Of a stretch of 64,000 nt of DNA, positions 20,666-31,646 are shown one piece after another (the stretch's first letter is position 1; every line of letters starts with the position of its first letter). The stretch spans positions 372,001 through 436,000 of the forward strand of contig NZ_CABFLY010000001.1 of the NCBI RefSeq assembly GCF_901875305.1, given 5' to 3'. Origin of the DNA: Rothia mucilaginosa. Lineage in GTDB: Bacteria > Actinomycetota > Actinomycetes > Actinomycetales > Micrococcaceae. The position numbers and the translations under genes are program-made. The notes below the pieces were generated by a model. It was not told where the DNA came from and ran no database searches. It was given only the letters and a program-made list of their open reading frames with translations.

Positions 20666-21856
20666 TTGGCTAAGGCTAAGTTCGAGCGCTCCAAGCCTCA
20701 CGTTAACGTCGGTACCATTGGTCACGTTGACCACGGTAAGACCACCCTGACCGCAGCAATCTCCAAGGTTCTGGCTGACAAGTACCCGGACCTGAACGAG
20801 AAGCGCGACTTCGGTATGATCGACTCCGCTCCCGAGGAGCGCCAGCGCGGTATTACCATTAACATTGCTCACATCGAGTACCAGACCGAGAAGCGCCACT
20901 ACGCACACGTTGACGCTCCCGGCCACGCTGACTACGTCAAGAACATGATTACCGGTGCGGCTCAGATGGACGGCGCAATCCTCGTGGTTGCTGCTACCGA
21001 CGGCCCCATGGCACAGACCCGCGAGCACGTTCTGCTCGCTCGCCAGGTTGGCGTCCCCACCCTGCTGGTTGCACTGAACAAGGCAGACATGGTTGACGAC
21101 GAAGAGCTCCTCGACCTCGTCGAGATGGAGGTCCGTGACCTCCTCTCCTCGCAGGAGTTCGACGGCGACAACGCTCCCGTTATCCGTGTTTCCGCTCTGA
21201 AGGCTCTCGAAGGCGATCCCGAGTGGGTTGCTAAGATCGAGGAGCTCATGGACGCAGTCGACACCTACATTCCGGACCCCGTGCGTGAGAAGGACAAGCC
21301 CTTCCTCATGCCCATCGAGGACGTCTTCACCATCACCGGTCGTGGTACTGTGGTGACCGGCCGTGCAGAGCGCGGTACCCTGAAGGTGAACTCCGAGGTC
21401 GAGATTGTCGGTATCCGCCCGATTCAGAAGACCACCGTTACCGGTATCGAAATGTTCCACAAGCAGCTCGACGAGGCATGGGCAGGCGAGAACTGTGGTC
21501 TGCTGCTGCGTGGTCTGAAGCGTGACGACGTTGAGCGTGGCCAGGTTGTCGTGGAGCCGGGCTCCATCACCCCCCACACCGAGTTCGAGGCAAACGTCTA
21601 CATCCTCTCCAAGGATGAGGGTGGCCGTCACAACCCCTTCTACTCCAACTACCGTCCTCAGTTCTACTTCCGTACCACTGACGTGACCGGCGTTATCACC
21701 CTCCCCGAGGGTACCGAGATGGTTATGCCCGGTGACAACACCGAGATGACCGTTGACCTGATTCAGCCCATCGCAATGGAAGAGGGCCTCGGCTTCGCTA
21801 TCCGTGAGGGTGGCCGTACCGTTGGTTCGGGTCGAGTTACCAAGATCATCAAGTAA
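20666..21856 (+). CDS. tuf: elongation factor Tu
   Basis: This 396-residue EF-Tu carries aminoacyl-tRNA to the ribosome. G1 is [10 protein letters not shown]3 is DAPGHADY and G4 is NKAD. The frame is open from 20636, but the right start is TTG 20666: it gives the standard N-terminus ([19 protein letters not shown]) and has AGGAGG seven bases upstream. A TTG start on one of the most expressed genes in the cell is notable. Terminators on both sides imply its own promoter in the 20.51-20.64 kb gap. Confidence 0.97.
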   Translation: MAKAKFERSKPHVNVGTIGHVDHGKTTLTAAISKVLADKYPDLNEKRDFGMIDSAPEERQRGITINIAHIEYQTEKRHYAHVDAPGHADYVKNMITGAAQMDGAILVVAATDGPMAQTREHVLLARQVGVPTLLVALNKADMVDDEELLDLVEMEVRDLLSSQEFDGDNAPVIRVSALKALEGDPEWVAKIEELMDAVDTYIPDPVREKDKPFLMPIEDVFTITGRGTVVTGRAERGTLKVNSEVEIVGIRPIQKTTVTGIEMFHKQLDEAWAGENCGLLLRGLKRDDVERGQVVVEPGSITPHTEFEANVYILSKDEGGRHNPFYSNYRPQFYFRTTDVTGVITLPEGTEMVMPGDNTEMTVDLIQPIAMEEGLGFAIREGGRTVGSGRVTKIIK

Positions 21857-21928
21857 TTGCCGTAAGTTTTACGACAATTCGCTGATGACCTGTCGGAGGG
21901 TTTTCTCCTCCACCAGGTAGCGATACTT

Positions 21929-21960
21929 AAGGACCTCCGCAGTTTTGCGGGGGTCCTTTC
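21929..21960 (+). terminator. terminator after tuf
   Basis: AAGGACCTCCGC (21929-21940) pairs with GCGGGGGTCCTT (21947-21958) with one mismatch, then TTC. It ends the str region. Confidence 0.85.
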
Positions 21961-22236
21961 GTTATGCCCAAAACCAGCTTCGTAGTAGCTCTGTCGTAGC
22001 ATTAGATGAAATTGCAGTCGGTCAAGAAGCACGATTGGGACTAGCAGTCCCTCGATGCGGCCTGAGCACTTAGAGAAATCGCGCAGAAAAATACCGGGGG
22101 AGGAAAAGCTAGAAGGTGCATAACCAGGCTGGGGCAAATCACGGATATATGCGGGCTTAGGAGGCGAATCTACGCTGGGACTGCAGACCCTACCGGTTTA
22201 GTCTCTTCAAGAACGAGAAGCATTGGAAGAGGGGGG
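21961..22236. other. spacer between tuf and the minus-strand membrane gene
   Basis: No recognisable gene, RNA or repeat is seen. The short frames here either overlap tuf antisense or lack family features. The spacer sits between two converging transcription units. Confidence 0.4.
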
Positions 22237-22277
22237 CGAAAAAAGCGGTCCTCAGCCGTATGAAGCTGAGGACCGCT
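22237..22277 (-). terminator. terminator of the minus-strand membrane gene
   Basis: AGCGGTCCTCAGC (22244-22256) pairs perfectly with GCTGAGGACCGCT (22265-22277). Read on the minus strand the stem is followed by a six-T run and CGC. Confidence 0.85.
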
Positions 22278-22346
22278 GGAAGGCCAGGCCGCCCCGGAGA
22301 GCACGGCTTACCGTGTACTTCTCAGGGTGTTAGTCAGGCGACGTCT

Positions 22347-25300
22347 CTACGCCGAGCGCCCGTTCCCTTCAGGAGCGGAGTAACCGCCACCGGGAGGTGG
22401 GGTCTGCGCCGATGGCATGGACTGGTTATTCACCAATCGCGGTACCTGTCCACTGGGAGACTGCCCAACATGTCCCTCAGTCAGGGGAAAAGCAGTAGCC
22501 TGAGAAACCGGAGCCTGTTGCACTGGAGCCGGCGGGATGCCGCTGTCATCCTCACGGCCACCTTGACGGGCCAGGAGCCTCCAAATGACACCGGCGATAA
22601 GAATCACCGAGATGATGAGCAGGAAGAGCGGGTTGAGGCCGTTGAGCGAAATGGCAAGATCCACCGTCACCAGTACTGCCGATACATATGCCCACGCCTT
22701 GGGGAGTACAAGACCGGCTAGGAGAGTCAGCCCGATACCCAGTACGAGGAGGATAACGTCGGGGCCCCCAGTTGGAATTCTCCAAAGCACCAGTGTCAGG
22801 AGTGCCTGAAGACCCAGAGCACAGTACAGGAGCGTAGACGATACCTGTTCATTGGCGGGACGACGCGCCGCCAGGTTCTTGAAAACGCCCACCGCAGCGA
22901 TAGCGAGAACAATCAGGAGGGCAATCTCCAGCACTAGGACGACGCGAGGTGCATCAGAATAATGCAGCATCAGACGGGAGATGGAGAGGCAGAAGGCCGT
23001 CGTTGCGATAGTGGGTACCTGCTGTACTCGGCATACGGAAATCAGGCCCAGCGTGCTTAGGCCCCATAGGAGGGCGTTGAGTTCCGGATGAGTCGGGCTC
23101 AGCAGACCCATTAGCGTGGCAAAGTAGAGTACGACCAGTGCGGGAACCATCAGCAGATAGTTGCTCGGACCAAAAATACCCTGAGCCAGGGGGAGCCGAG
23201 GTGCAAACTGCGGGGAGGGTGAAGGCAGGGGCCCGTGCATCGGAAGAACAACGTTCCTAGAGCCCACCTGGACAACTATGGAAGGACGTACGTTAGAGTG
23301 TAGGGCGAAAATCTCTCGGGGGAGGAGAATCTTCAACATCCACAGAATAACGACAGCCAGAAGTGCGGAGTAGCCGAAGAACACAGCGCGGTCCGAGGGC
23401 GCCGGGACCCCGGAGACATTCCAGAGAGCAGTAATACAGAATGTGCATACGTTCAGAGAAGTACCAAGTTGCAGGTACGGAACCTTCAAGGTAACGCCAA
23501 CACCCCAAACAGCAATTAGCAGAGCCGGAGCACCGACAGAGAGAAGAGGATCCTCAAGATACAGCAGACCGCCGATGAAAGCGCTGTAGCCGGCTGCCAC
23601 CGTAAAGACTCCAGTTGCGATGTATAGTTCGGCAATACGGTGAGAGCGGGCATAAAGGAGAATGCTGTAGAGGGTTTGCGCAGCCATTAGAGCAACAAAG
23701 AAGAAATGGACAACTGTCGTCTTCACATCGTTGTTCATGGACAGAAGCAGTAGCGACCAGCAGATAGGCAGACGGGAAATAGTCAGGATTTCGGTGCGGA
23801 TTGCCGAATGAGGAAGCACCGTAAGACCGAGCACCGCGTATAGCACCGTAACCAAGGTCGGGAGAACAGCGACCCACAGCATATACCCGGCAATATCCAA
23901 GGCACCCGTTATGACAGTGGCAAGGGCACCGCGGTAGTACAGGGTCCCAGCCAAGCCAATCAAAAGAAGCCCGTAGAGGCCAATACGAGTCAGAACCAAC
24001 AGGGTGTAGCGCATATCGGTTCGGTCCGAAATGCCGAAGATACGTCCCAAGAGCAGAATAGCCAAAAGGCTGAGCAGAAGAATCGCTACGGAGAACATAC
24101 CGAAGTAGGCCCAGAAGTGCTGGGCAATCATCTTGACGGTAATATCTACGAACATCGAGGCAAGCAACGATAGAGAACCCAGGAACAGGTAAGCCAGTCC
24201 CTCAGGGGTCCTCCGTAGACTCGGGACTCCCCGACTCTCGGCGGAGGGAAGAGCGAAGATGAGTAGACCCGCAAGCGCAAATACAAGTGCGAAGACCAGA
24301 CGCATCTCAATGGGCTGCATGTCCGGGAAGAGAGTCGTCGCAAGCAGGAAGAAACCTAGCGCATATCCTAGGGTACTCATCATGGATCCCGCGAAGCGTA
24401 GCTTGACGTCGCCGCGGCTCAAAATATAGATGATGGTAGATGCACCAAAGAAGAGGTAGAAATCGCCCTGAGTGTTCCCGTCCGCGATATTAACCAAGAG
24501 GGCGATGCAGGGGAGAAGAGCTGAGAGGATTAGCAGTGCCATCGGTTGCAGAGCCTTACGGTAGGTGAGGCAGCTAATCAGATAGAGGATACCGATAACC
24601 CAGGAGGCGGGGAAGATCGTGTGACGGGTCTGAACGTACGGTAGAAGCTCGGCCCAGCCGCTTTCAACATAGGGGGAAGCTGTGGCGAGGGCGGCTACGA
24701 ATGCACAGAAAAGGAAGAAGAGGCTGAAGCCTGCATCGTAGGTGGGAAGCCACCCGAACTTCTCGCGGGGTAGCTGATCGGCAGAAGAGCTCCAGGGAAT
24801 TCTGGATACCATAGTCTCCTGAGGCTGGATGATGCGTTGTGCATTAGCCATAGTACGCACGCGGGGGACAAAGACGTACACAGAAATAAGGCTGATGACG
24901 AGTACGGTAATTGCAAAGATTGAGGGAGTCCAGACGATTTGGTTCAGCTCATCAGCAAATGCCAGGACAGCAATAAGCGGGTAGATTCGTGCCTGAACAA
25001 AGTAGTCAATCTTCCCCTCCATGCACAGGAAGAGGATAGCGTGGACAGACATCACCGTGAAGGCGATACCCATGTCCAGAGAGGACATCTCATAGGTAAA
25101 GAAGAAAATGGACGCCGCGGTGACCGGAACAAAAATTCGTGATGAATCAACGAGACCTTCGCGGATACCCCGCGGAACGGCTTCGGGAACGAAGTGAAGC
25201 ACAAGTCCCAAGACAGCCGCTACGACCGTGAGGACAACGAAGTACCAGACGAAGGGGAGCTCAGCCACCCTCGTGGCGGCTAACGAATCTGAAATAAAGA

Positions 25301-25844
25301 AAGAAATTAGGAGATAGCCCATGACGCGGTTACGCATCAGGGTACATGCTCCAATAATTGCGGCGGTACCAACCAGAGAAGTGGTAAGCCAGATAAAACG
25401 GCCCTGATCCCAGATACCGAGGATATATGTGGCAATACCCGTGAGGGGGATGAAAGCCAAGCCAGTCGCGGTAAAGGAATAGGAAGCGATGCGCAGACGC
25501 TTCACGAAGCGGTAGGTCAGCAGGCCCGCGCTGTAAAAGACAACGGCCCCCAAGGCCAATGCGAGGACGCGAATTAGCGCCGTCTCGTCGGTTGAGGAAG
25601 TAACCGAGGTGATGAAAAGAGCTGCTGCTCCAATGAGCAGAAGCGAACCGATATACAGAACAATATTGAGGAAGAGATCCTCGCTCATCCGCTGAGGACG
25701 CGATGTCTGCTGAGAGTATATTTCTCCTCGGGCGACCTGCAACGATGCAGGGGAGGGAGGAAATGGTGCCTGCCCGTTATAGGGTTGGTCGATGGGGGAG
25801 TGCGTGTGAGTGGGTGCCCGGTGAGGTTGTGTCGGCTGAGACAT
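22347..25844 (-). CDS. very large polytopic membrane protein of unknown function
   Basis: This 1165-residue protein is dominated by hydrophobic segments, roughly thirty by eye, from about residue 57 to about 1100. The first 55 residues are proline- and glutamine-rich and look cytoplasmic. The last 60 are again polar and proline-rich. AAGGAG lies six bases before ATG 25844. No catalytic motif was recognised. The architecture resembles the actinobacterial membrane proteins annotated as having an SCO7613 C-terminal domain, but that is a resemblance only. The gene runs head-on to its highly expressed neighbours, between the str and S10 operons, and has its own terminator. Confidence 0.75.
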   Translation of the reverse strand: MSQPTQPHRAPTHTHSPIDQPYNGQAPFPPSPASLQVARGEIYSQQTSRPQRMSEDLFLNIVLYIGSLLLIGAAALFITSVTSSTDETALIRVLALALGAVVFYSAGLLTYRFVKRLRIASYSFTATGLAFIPLTGIATYILGIWDQGRFIWLTTSLVGTAAIIGACTLMRNRVMGYLLISFFISDSLAATRVAELPFVWYFVVLTVVAAVLGLVLHFVPEAVPRGIREGLVDSSRIFVPVTAASIFFFTYEMSSLDMGIAFTVMSVHAILFLCMEGKIDYFVQARIYPLIAVLAFADELNQIVWTPSIFAITVLVISLISVYVFVPRVRTMANAQRIIQPQETMVSRIPWSSSADQLPREKFGWLPTYDAGFSLFFLFCAFVAALATASPYVESGWAELLPYVQTRHTIFPASWVIGILYLISCLTYRKALQPMALLILSALLPCIALLVNIADGNTQGDFYLFFGASTIIYILSRGDVKLRFAGSMMSTLGYALGFFLLATTLFPDMQPIEMRLVFALVFALAGLLIFALPSAESRGVPSLRRTPEGLAYLFLGSLSLLASMFVDITVKMIAQHFWAYFGMFSVAILLLSLLAILLLGRIFGISDRTDMRYTLLVLTRIGLYGLLLIGLAGTLYYRGALATVITGALDIAGYMLWVAVLPTLVTVLYAVLGLTVLPHSAIRTEILTISRLPICWSLLLLSMNNDVKTTVVHFFFVALMAAQTLYSILLYARSHRIAELYIATGVFTVAAGYSAFIGGLLYLEDPLLSVGAPALLIAVWGVGVTLKVPYLQLGTSLNVCTFCITALWNVSGVPAPSDRAVFFGYSALLAVVILWMLKILLPREIFALHSNVRPSIVVQVGSRNVVLPMHGPLPSPSPQFAPRLPLAQGIFGPSNYLLMVPALVVLYFATLMGLLSPTHPELNALLWGLSTLGLISVCRVQQVPTIATTAFCLSISRLMLHYSDAPRVVLVLEIALLIVLAIAAVGVFKNLAARRPANEQVSSTLLYCALGLQALLTLVLWRIPTGGPDVILLVLGIGLTLLAGLVLPKAWAYVSAVLVTVDLAISLNGLNPLFLLIISVILIAGVIWRLLARQGGREDDSGIPPAPVQQAPVSQATAFPLTEGHVGQSPSGQVPRLVNNQSMPSAQTPPPGGGYSAPEGNGRSA

Positions 25845-26340
25845 GATTTCTCCTTAGGCTAAGTGGTATTTCTACCATACGAGTACTACTGGGTCTGAAA
25901 GTTATATTTCGAGGTATAAACTGCATGGAAAATACTGAAAATAGGTTTAGAGGTCCCTGTGAAGGATAGATGAACGATGGGGGCTGATGGCCGGTAGGGA
26001 CCATCAGATCTTTTAAGTGTTCTTAACCACTTAATGATTGCTGGTATTGCGAGAACCCCTGAATATTTGAGAGAATTGACGACGTTGTCAAAGTGTCTAT
26101 CTGTATCAGATAGGCCCACGTATGACCCGGTCCGAAGGATGACGGGACGAGTTTGTCTAGAATATAGACGACACGCCCGAGTTCGGGGGTCGGTACTCGG
26201 GCGGGGTGAGGAACCCGGCAAAGCCGGATTCAGTCCGTTCTGAGTGGCGCACGTGATGAATATATCGCGTTCCTTAAGCGCTATAACAAAGGAGCAAAAG
26301 CTCCGATACAGGGAATACATCAAGAAAGAGAGTCCGACAG
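25845..26340 (+). promoter_or_regulatory. S10 operon promoter region and leader
   Basis: There is no gene here. A -10-like TATAGA (26163-26168) overlaps the inverted repeat GTCTA, GAATA, TAGAC (26155-26169); the -35 is weak (ATGACG region). The leader then folds: CGCCCGAGT (26174-26182) pairs with ACTCGGGCG (26195-26203), and CCGGC (26215-26219) pairs with GCCGG (26223-26227). Such stems suit feedback by a ribosomal protein such as L4, but the class is not recognised. The left part must also hold the promoter of the divergent membrane gene. Confidence 0.4.
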
Positions 26341-26649
26341 ATGGCGGGACAGAAAATCCGCATCCGTCTGAAGTCCTATGACCACGAGGTCATCGATTCT
26401 TCGGCACGGAAAATCGTCGAAACGGTCAAGGGCGCAGGCGCAACTGTAGTTGGCCCCGTGCCGCTGCCGACCGAGAAGAACGTCTACTGTGTTATTCGTT
26501 CTCCCCACAAGTACAAGGACAGCCGCGAGCACTTCGAGATGCGTACGCACAAGCGTCTGATCGACGTTGTTGATCCGACCCCCAAGGCTGTTGATGCCCT
26601 CATGCGTCTCGACCTGCCGGCAGACGTAAACATCGAGATCAAGCTGTAG
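26341..26649 (+). CDS. rpsJ: 30S ribosomal protein S10
   Basis: This 102-residue S10 ([21 protein letters not shown]) also serves as a NusG partner (NusE) in transcription-translation coupling. It has the expected length, with [19 protein letters not shown] in the middle. It is the first gene of the S10 operon, behind a structured leader of about 170 bases. Confidence 0.98.
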   Translation: MAGQKIRIRLKSYDHEVIDSSARKIVETVKGAGATVVGPVPLPTEKNVYCVIRSPHKYKDSREHFEMRTHKRLIDVVDPTPKAVDALMRLDLPADVNIEIKL

Positions 26650-26662
26650 AGGATCGCATCTA

Positions 26663-27319
26663 ATGACTAACAAATTCGAGCGCCAGGTGAAGGGCCTGCT
26701 GGGCACCAAGCTCGGTATGACCCAGGTCTGGGACGAGGACGGCAAGTTTGTGCCCGTCACCGTCGTCAAGGCTGATTCTAACGTTGTTACCCAGATCCGT
26801 AACCAGGAGACTGACGGCTACGAGGCTGTTCAGATTGGTTTCGGTGCAATCGACTCTCGCAAGGTCACCAAGCCCCTGGCTGGTCACTTCGAGAAGGCCG
26901 GTGTTACCCCCCGACGCCACATCGTCGAACTGCGTACCGCAGATGCTTCTGAGTATTCCCTCGGTCAGGAACTGACCGTTGAGCTCTTCGAAGCAGGCCA
27001 GAAGGTCGACGTCGTTGGCAAGACCAAGGGTAAGGGCTTCGCAGGTGTTATGAAGCGTCACGGCTTCAAGGGTGTTGGCGCATCTCACGGTCAGCACAAG
27101 AACCACCGTAAGCCCGGTTCCATCGGTGGCGCATCCTACCCCGCACGCGTGTTCAAGGGTATGCGCATGGCTGGCCGTATGGGCGCAGCACGTCACACTA
27201 CCTTGAACCTGACTATCCAGGGTGTGGACGCAGAGAACAATGTCCTGCTGATCAAGGGCGCAATCCCCGGTCCCAAGGGCGGCGTTGTTCTGGTTCGTAC
27301 CGCTGTGAAGGGAGCCTAA
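26663..27319 (+). CDS. rplC: 50S ribosomal protein L3
   Basis: This 218-residue L3 reaches with its central loop toward the peptidyl transferase centre. The loop region [31 protein letters not shown] and the actinobacterial N-terminus ([20 protein letters not shown]) are present. It follows rpsJ after 13 bp. Confidence 0.98.
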   Translation: MTNKFERQVKGLLGTKLGMTQVWDEDGKFVPVTVVKADSNVVTQIRNQETDGYEAVQIGFGAIDSRKVTKPLAGHFEKAGVTPRRHIVELRTADASEYSLGQELTVELFEAGQKVDVVGKTKGKGFAGVMKRHGFKGVGASHGQHKNHRKPGSIGGASYPARVFKGMRMAGRMGAARHTTLNLTIQGVDAENNVLLIKGAIPGPKGGVVLVRTAVKGA

Positions 27320-27325
27320 TACATC

Positions 27326-27943
27326 ATGGCTGTTAAGACCCTTAAGGTAGACCTGCCCGCAGAGATTTTCGACGCGCAGGCATCCGTGCCCCTGCTGCAC
27401 CAGGTTGTCGTTGCACAGCTCGCAGCAGCACGTCAGGGCACCCACAAGGCCAAGAACCGCGGCGAGGTTTCCGGTGCAGGCCGTAAGCCCTTCAAGCAGA
27501 AGGGTACCGGTAACGCACGTCAGGGCTCCATCCGTGCACCGCACATGACCGGCGGTGGCGTTGTTCACGGTCCGACTCCGCGTAACTACGCACAGCGCAC
27601 CCCCAAGAAGATGATTGCCGCTGCACTGCGCGGTGCTCTCTCTGACCGCGCTCGTCACGACCGCGTCCACGTTGTCGAGAACTTCATCTCCGGTGAGACC
27701 CCCTCGACTAAGGCTGCAAAGGCTGCATTCGCAGCTATCACCGAGCGCAAGAACATCCTTCTTGTGATTGCTCGTGCAGAGGACGTTGTGGCTCTGTCCG
27801 CACGTAACCTGGAGAATGTCCACGTTCTGTACGTTGACCAGCTCAACACCTACGATGTGCTGGTTTCGGACGACGTGGTCTTCACCAAGGCAGCATTCGA
27901 CGCGTTCGTTGCTGCAGCTCAGAAGAAGGAGGGCGCTAAGTAA
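27326..27943 (+). CDS. rplD: 50S ribosomal protein L4
   Basis: This 205-residue L4 lines the nascent peptide tunnel. The extended loop with [17 protein letters not shown] is the site where macrolide-resistance changes arise in other bacteria, and it looks intact. In E. coli L4 represses its own operon. The stop overlaps rplW by one base. Confidence 0.97.
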   Translation: MAVKTLKVDLPAEIFDAQASVPLLHQVVVAQLAAARQGTHKAKNRGEVSGAGRKPFKQKGTGNARQGSIRAPHMTGGGVVHGPTPRNYAQRTPKKMIAAALRGALSDRARHDRVHVVENFISGETPSTKAAKAAFAAITERKNILLVIARAEDVVALSARNLENVHVLYVDQLNTYDVLVSDDVVFTKAAFDAFVAAAQKKEGAK

Positions 27944-28245
27944 TGAGCGTTTCCACCAAGTCTGTATACGACGTGATTATTGCTCCCGTCGTCTCCGAGA
28001 AGAGCTACGGTCAGCTCGACGAAGGTAAGTACACCTTCGAGGTCGCTACCGATTCCAACAAGCTGGAAATCAAGCAGGCCATCGAGAAGATCTTTGACGT
28101 CAAGGTTGCTTCCGTCAACACCATCAACCGTCAGGGCAAGCGCAAGCGCACCCGTTTCGGTTGGGGCGCTCGCAAGAACACCAAGCGTGCGATTGTGACC
28201 CTTAAGGAAGGCACCATCGACATCTTCGGCGGTCCGCAGGCATAA
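27943..28245 (+). CDS. rplW: 50S ribosomal protein L23
   Basis: This 100-residue L23 sits at the tunnel exit, where trigger factor and SRP dock. The sequence from [16 protein letters not shown] to the basic [21 protein letters not shown] loop is typical. Its ATG lies within the rplD stop (TAATG). Confidence 0.97.
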   Translation: MSVSTKSVYDVIIAPVVSEKSYGQLDEGKYTFEVATDSNKLEIKQAIEKIFDVKVASVNTINRQGKRKRTRFGWGARKNTKRAIVTLKEGTIDIFGGPQA

Positions 28246-28285
28246 GCCCCGCGGAGACCACTTTAACGAAGGAAGAAATATCTAA

Positions 28286-29122
28286 ATGGGTATTCGTAAG
28301 TACAAGCCGACGACCCCGGGTCGCCGCGGTTCGAGCGTTGCTGATTTCGCAGAGATCACCCGCTCCACCCCGGAAAAGTCCCTGCTTCGTCCGCTTCACA
28401 AGACCGGCGGCCGTAACAACACTGGCCGCATCACCACCCGTCACAAGGGTGGCGGCCACAAGCGCCAGTACCGTCTGATCGACTTCCGTCGTCACGACAA
28501 GGACGGCGTTGACGCACGCGTTGCACACATCGAGTACGATCCTAACCGTACCGCACGCATCGCACTGCTGCACTACGTCGATGGTTCCAAGCGTTACATC
28601 ATCGCTCCGAACAAGCTCGCTCAGGGCGACATCGTCGAGTCCGGTCCCGCAGCCGACATCAAGCCCGGCAACAACCTGCCCCTGCGCAACATCCCGGTTG
28701 GTACCGTGATTCACTGCGTCGAGCTCCGCCCCGGTGGCGGCGCAAAGCTGGCACGTTCCGCTGGTGCTTCTGTCCAGCTGGTTGCTAAGGAAGGCAAGTA
28801 CGGCCAGCTCCGTCTGCCCTCCGGCGAAATCCGCAACGTGGATGTTCGCTGCCGCGCAACCGTGGGCGAGGTCGGCAACGCCGAGCAGTCCAACATCAAC
28901 TGGGGTAAGGCTGGCCGTAACCGCTGGAAGGGCATCCGCCCGACCGTCCGTGGTGTGGTCATGAACCCGGTTGACCACCCGCACGGTGGTGGTGAAGGTA
29001 AGACCTCCGGTGGTCGTCACCCGGTTAACCCCAATGGTAAGCCCGAGGGTCGTACCCGTCGTCCCAACAAGGAAAGCGACAAGCTCATCGTTCGTCGCCG
29101 TCGTACTGGCAAGAAGCGCTAA
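28286..29122 (+). CDS. rplB: 50S ribosomal protein L2
   Basis: This 278-residue L2 is needed for subunit association and peptidyl transfer. The conserved [14 protein letters not shown] segment, containing the functional histidine of the family, is present near the C-terminus. The N-terminus [17 protein letters not shown] is typical of Actinobacteria. Confidence 0.98.
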   Translation: MGIRKYKPTTPGRRGSSVADFAEITRSTPEKSLLRPLHKTGGRNNTGRITTRHKGGGHKRQYRLIDFRRHDKDGVDARVAHIEYDPNRTARIALLHYVDGSKRYIIAPNKLAQGDIVESGPAADIKPGNNLPLRNIPVGTVIHCVELRPGGGAKLARSAGASVQLVAKEGKYGQLRLPSGEIRNVDVRCRATVGEVGNAEQSNINWGKAGRNRWKGIRPTVRGVVMNPVDHPHGGGEGKTSGGRHPVNPNGKPEGRTRRPNKESDKLIVRRRRTGKKR

Positions 29123-29134
29123 GGAGCCTGAAAC

Positions 29135-29416
29135 ATGCCTCGTAGTTTGAAGAAGGGCCCTTTCGTTGATCAGCACCTCTACCTGAAGGTTGCAGCTCAG
29201 AACGAGAAGGGCACCAAGAACGTAATTAAGACTTGGTCGCGTCGCTCGATGATTATCCCCGACATGCTCGGTCACACCATCGCAGTGTACGACGGTCGCA
29301 AGCACGTGCCGGTGTTCATCACCGAGTCGATGGTTGGTCACAAGCTCGGCGAGTTTGCTCCGACCCGCACTTTCCGCAGCCATGTGAAGGACGACCGTAA
29401 GGGCAAGCGTCGCTAA
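29135..29416 (+). CDS. rpsS: 30S ribosomal protein S19
   Basis: This 93-residue S19 ([15 protein letters not shown]) binds the head of the small subunit and forms a dimer with S13. It follows rplB after 12 bp in the usual S10-operon order. Confidence 0.98.
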   Translation: MPRSLKKGPFVDQHLYLKVAAQNEKGTKNVIKTWSRRSMIIPDMLGHTIAVYDGRKHVPVFITESMVGHKLGEFAPTRTFRSHVKDDRKGKRR

Positions 29417-29476
29417 TCGGTTCACACCGATAAGCTAACGTTTCCCTTTCGGCAATAGACGAAAGAGAGATAGGCA

Positions 29477-29842
29477 ATGGAAGCCAAGGCATCAGCGCGT
29501 TTCGTTCGCGTTACGCCTATGAAGGCCCGCCGTGTCGTCAACCTGATCCGTGGTAAGCAGGCGGAAGAGGCTCTGGCGATTCTGAAGTTCGCCCCCCAGG
29601 CAGCTTCGGAACCGGTATACAAGATCGTTGCTTCGGCAGTAGCTAACGCTCGTCAGAAGGCAACCCAGCAGGGTCTGCCCTTCCGCGAGGAAGAGCTGTT
29701 CATTAGCGAAGCATTCGTGAACGAAGGCCCGACCATGAAGCGCATTCAGCCCCGCGCTCAGGGTCGTGCATACCGAATCAACAAGCGCACCAGCCACATC
29801 ACCGTGGTAGTTGCTACCCCGGAGAAGGAGGAGGACCGCTAA
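29477..29842 (+). CDS. rplV: 50S ribosomal protein L22
   Basis: This 121-residue L22 has a beta-hairpin ([21 protein letters not shown]) that lines the peptide tunnel next to L4. It starts at ATG 29477 and abuts rpsC directly. Confidence 0.97.
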   Translation: MEAKASARFVRVTPMKARRVVNLIRGKQAEEALAILKFAPQAASEPVYKIVASAVANARQKATQQGLPFREEELFISEAFVNEGPTMKRIQPRAQGRAYRINKRTSHITVVVATPEKEEDR

Positions 29843-30640
29843 ATGGGTCAGAAAATTCACCCGAACGGTTTCCGACTGGGCATCACCACGGACCACGTCT
29901 CCAAGTGGTTCGCTGATTCCAACAAGCCTGGCGAGCGTTACGCAGACTTCGTCCGTGAGGACGTGAAGATCCGCGAGCTGCTGGCAAAGAACCTGGATCG
30001 CGCAGGCGTTGCAAAGGTCGAGATTGAGCGTACCCGTGACCGTGTACGTGTGGACATCCACACCGCTCGTCCCGGTATCGTGATTGGCCGTCGTGGCGCA
30101 GAAGCGGACCGCATCCGCGGTGAGCTCGAGAAGCTCACCGGCAAGCAGATTCAGCTGAACATCCTCGAGGTTGCTAACCCCGACCTCTCTGCTCAGCTGG
30201 TTGCACAGAGCATCGCAGAGCAGCTCGCATCGCGTGTTGCATTCCGCCGTGCAATGAAGAAGGCAATCCAGTCCGCACAGCGTGCAGGCGCAAAGGGTAT
30301 TCGTATCCAGTGCTCCGGCCGTCTGGGTGGTGCTGAAATGTCCCGTTCCGAGTTCTATCGCGAAGGCCGTGTGCCCCTGCACACCCTGCGTGCAAACATC
30401 GACTACGGCTTCTTCGAGGCCAAGACCACCTTCGGCCGTATCGGCGTGAAGGTCTGGATCTACAAGGGCGACCTGACCGACAAGGAGCTGGCAGCTCAGC
30501 AGGCAGCAAACAACCGCCGTGGCAACCGCCGCGATGGTGACCGCCGCCGCCAGGGCAACCGTGGTCCTCGTCGCGAGCGCCGCAACGAGAACGCTTCGGC
30601 AAAGGTCGAGGCCAAGACTGCAGAGAACGGTGAGGCATAA
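29843..30640 (+). CDS. rpsC: 30S ribosomal protein S3
   Basis: This 265-residue S3 has the KH domain ([19 protein letters not shown]) and the mRNA-entry region. It is longer than the usual 210-230 residues because of a very basic tail from about residue 215, with repeated [24 protein letters not shown], ending in an acidic stretch. Such low-complexity RNA-binding tails are common in actinobacterial S3. It sits tight between rplV and rplP with no gap. Confidence 0.97.
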   Translation: MGQKIHPNGFRLGITTDHVSKWFADSNKPGERYADFVREDVKIRELLAKNLDRAGVAKVEIERTRDRVRVDIHTARPGIVIGRRGAEADRIRGELEKLTGKQIQLNILEVANPDLSAQLVAQSIAEQLASRVAFRRAMKKAIQSAQRAGAKGIRIQCSGRLGGAEMSRSEFYREGRVPLHTLRANIDYGFFEAKTTFGRIGVKVWIYKGDLTDKELAAQQAANNRRGNRRDGDRRRQGNRGPRRERRNENASAKVEAKTAENGEA

Positions 30641-31060
30641 ATGCTTATTCCCCGTCGAGTAAAGTACCGTAAGCAGCACCACCCCAAGCGTAGTGGTCTC
30701 GCAAAGGGCGGCACCGAAGTTAGCTTCGGTGAGTGGGGCATCCAGGCCCTGACCCCCGCATACGTGACCAACCGCCAGATTGAGGCTGCACGTATTGCAA
30801 TGACCCGTTACATCAAGCGTGGCGGTAAGGTCTGGATTAACATTTACCCGGACCGCCCCCTGACCAAGAAGCCCGCTGAAACCCGTATGGGTTCCGGTAA
30901 GGGCTCGCCCGAGTGGTGGGTCGCAAATGTCAAGCCGGGTCGAGTCATGTTTGAACTCGCCGGTGTGTCCGAAGAGGTGGCTCGCGAGGCAATGCGCCTG
31001 GCAATCCACAAGCTCCCGATGAAGGCACGTATTGTGCGTCGCCGTGAAGGTGGTGAATAA
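30641..31060 (+). CDS. rplP: 50S ribosomal protein L16
   Basis: This 139-residue L16 ([17 protein letters not shown]) contacts the A-site tRNA elbow and helps subunit assembly. The segment [25 protein letters not shown] is conserved. It begins at the base after the rpsC stop. Confidence 0.98.
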   Translation: MLIPRRVKYRKQHHPKRSGLAKGGTEVSFGEWGIQALTPAYVTNRQIEAARIAMTRYIKRGGKVWINIYPDRPLTKKPAETRMGSGKGSPEWWVANVKPGRVMFELAGVSEEVAREAMRLAIHKLPMKARIVRRREGGE

Positions 31061-31065
31061 GCGAG

Positions 31066-31305
31066 ATGGCAGTAGGCTCCAAGGACCTGAGCATCGAGAA
31101 GCTCGCAGCACTCTCTAACGAGGATCTGGTTGCAAAGCTGAGCGAAGCGAAGAAGGAACTCTTCAACATCCGCTTCCAGGAAGTCACCGGTCAGGCTAAT
31201 GCAGGTCGTCGTCGCACTATTAAGCGCGACATTGCACGTATCTACACCGTGCTGCGTGAGCGCGAGCTCGGTATTCGTCCCGCAACTGAAGGTGAGTCCA
31301 AGTGA
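31066..31305 (+). CDS. rpmC: 50S ribosomal protein L29
   Basis: This is a 79-residue helical L29 at the tunnel exit. The core [13 protein letters not shown]...[21 protein letters not shown] is clear. Its stop overlaps the GTG start of rpsQ (GTGA). Confidence 0.96.
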   Translation: MAVGSKDLSIEKLAALSNEDLVAKLSEAKKELFNIRFQEVTGQANAGRRRTIKRDIARIYTVLRERELGIRPATEGESK

Positions 31306-31574
31306 GTGAAGTAAAGAACGAAGAGCGCGGCTACCGTAAGACCCGCCGCGGCTACGTTGTCTCCGACAAGATGGACAAGACCGTTGTCGTCGAGGTCGAG
31401 GACCACGTGAAGCACGCTCTGTACGGCAAGGTTGTTCGCCGTAGCTCCAAGATCAAGGCACACGATGAGCAGAACGCTGCAGGCATCGGTGACCTCGTTC
31501 TGATTGCAGAGACCCGTCCGCTGTCCGCTTCCAAGCGTTGGCGCATCGTGGAGATTCTGGAGAAGGCTAAGTAA
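31302..31574 (+). CDS. rpsQ: 30S ribosomal protein S17
   Basis: This 90-residue S17 has a GTG start overlapping the rpmC stop by four bases. The OB-fold core [17 protein letters not shown] and the end of the fold ([19 protein letters not shown]) are normal. It is the last gene of the S10 transcript here: a strong terminator follows, and the expected next gene, rplN, lies 5.1 kb away. Confidence 0.97.
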   Translation: MSEVKNEERGYRKTRRGYVVSDKMDKTVVVEVEDHVKHALYGKVVRRSSKIKAHDEQNAAGIGDLVLIAETRPLSASKRWRIVEILEKAK

Positions 31575-31600
31575 GCCTTTCTGCAGAATTATCTGCTAGA

Positions 31601-31646
31601 GCAATGATGGCCCCTCTCCCACATCTGTGGGGGAGGGGCCATTGCT
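31601..31646 (+). terminator. terminator after rpsQ
   Basis: AGCAATG...GGCCCCTC (from 31601) pairs with GAGGGGCCATTGCT (to 31646) as a long, slightly interrupted stem. It ends the S10 operon before the inserted region. Confidence 0.85.

Noticed and set aside
21763-22137. Minus-strand frame overlapping the end of tuf
   Set aside because: It overlaps a certain gene antisense and crosses its terminator.
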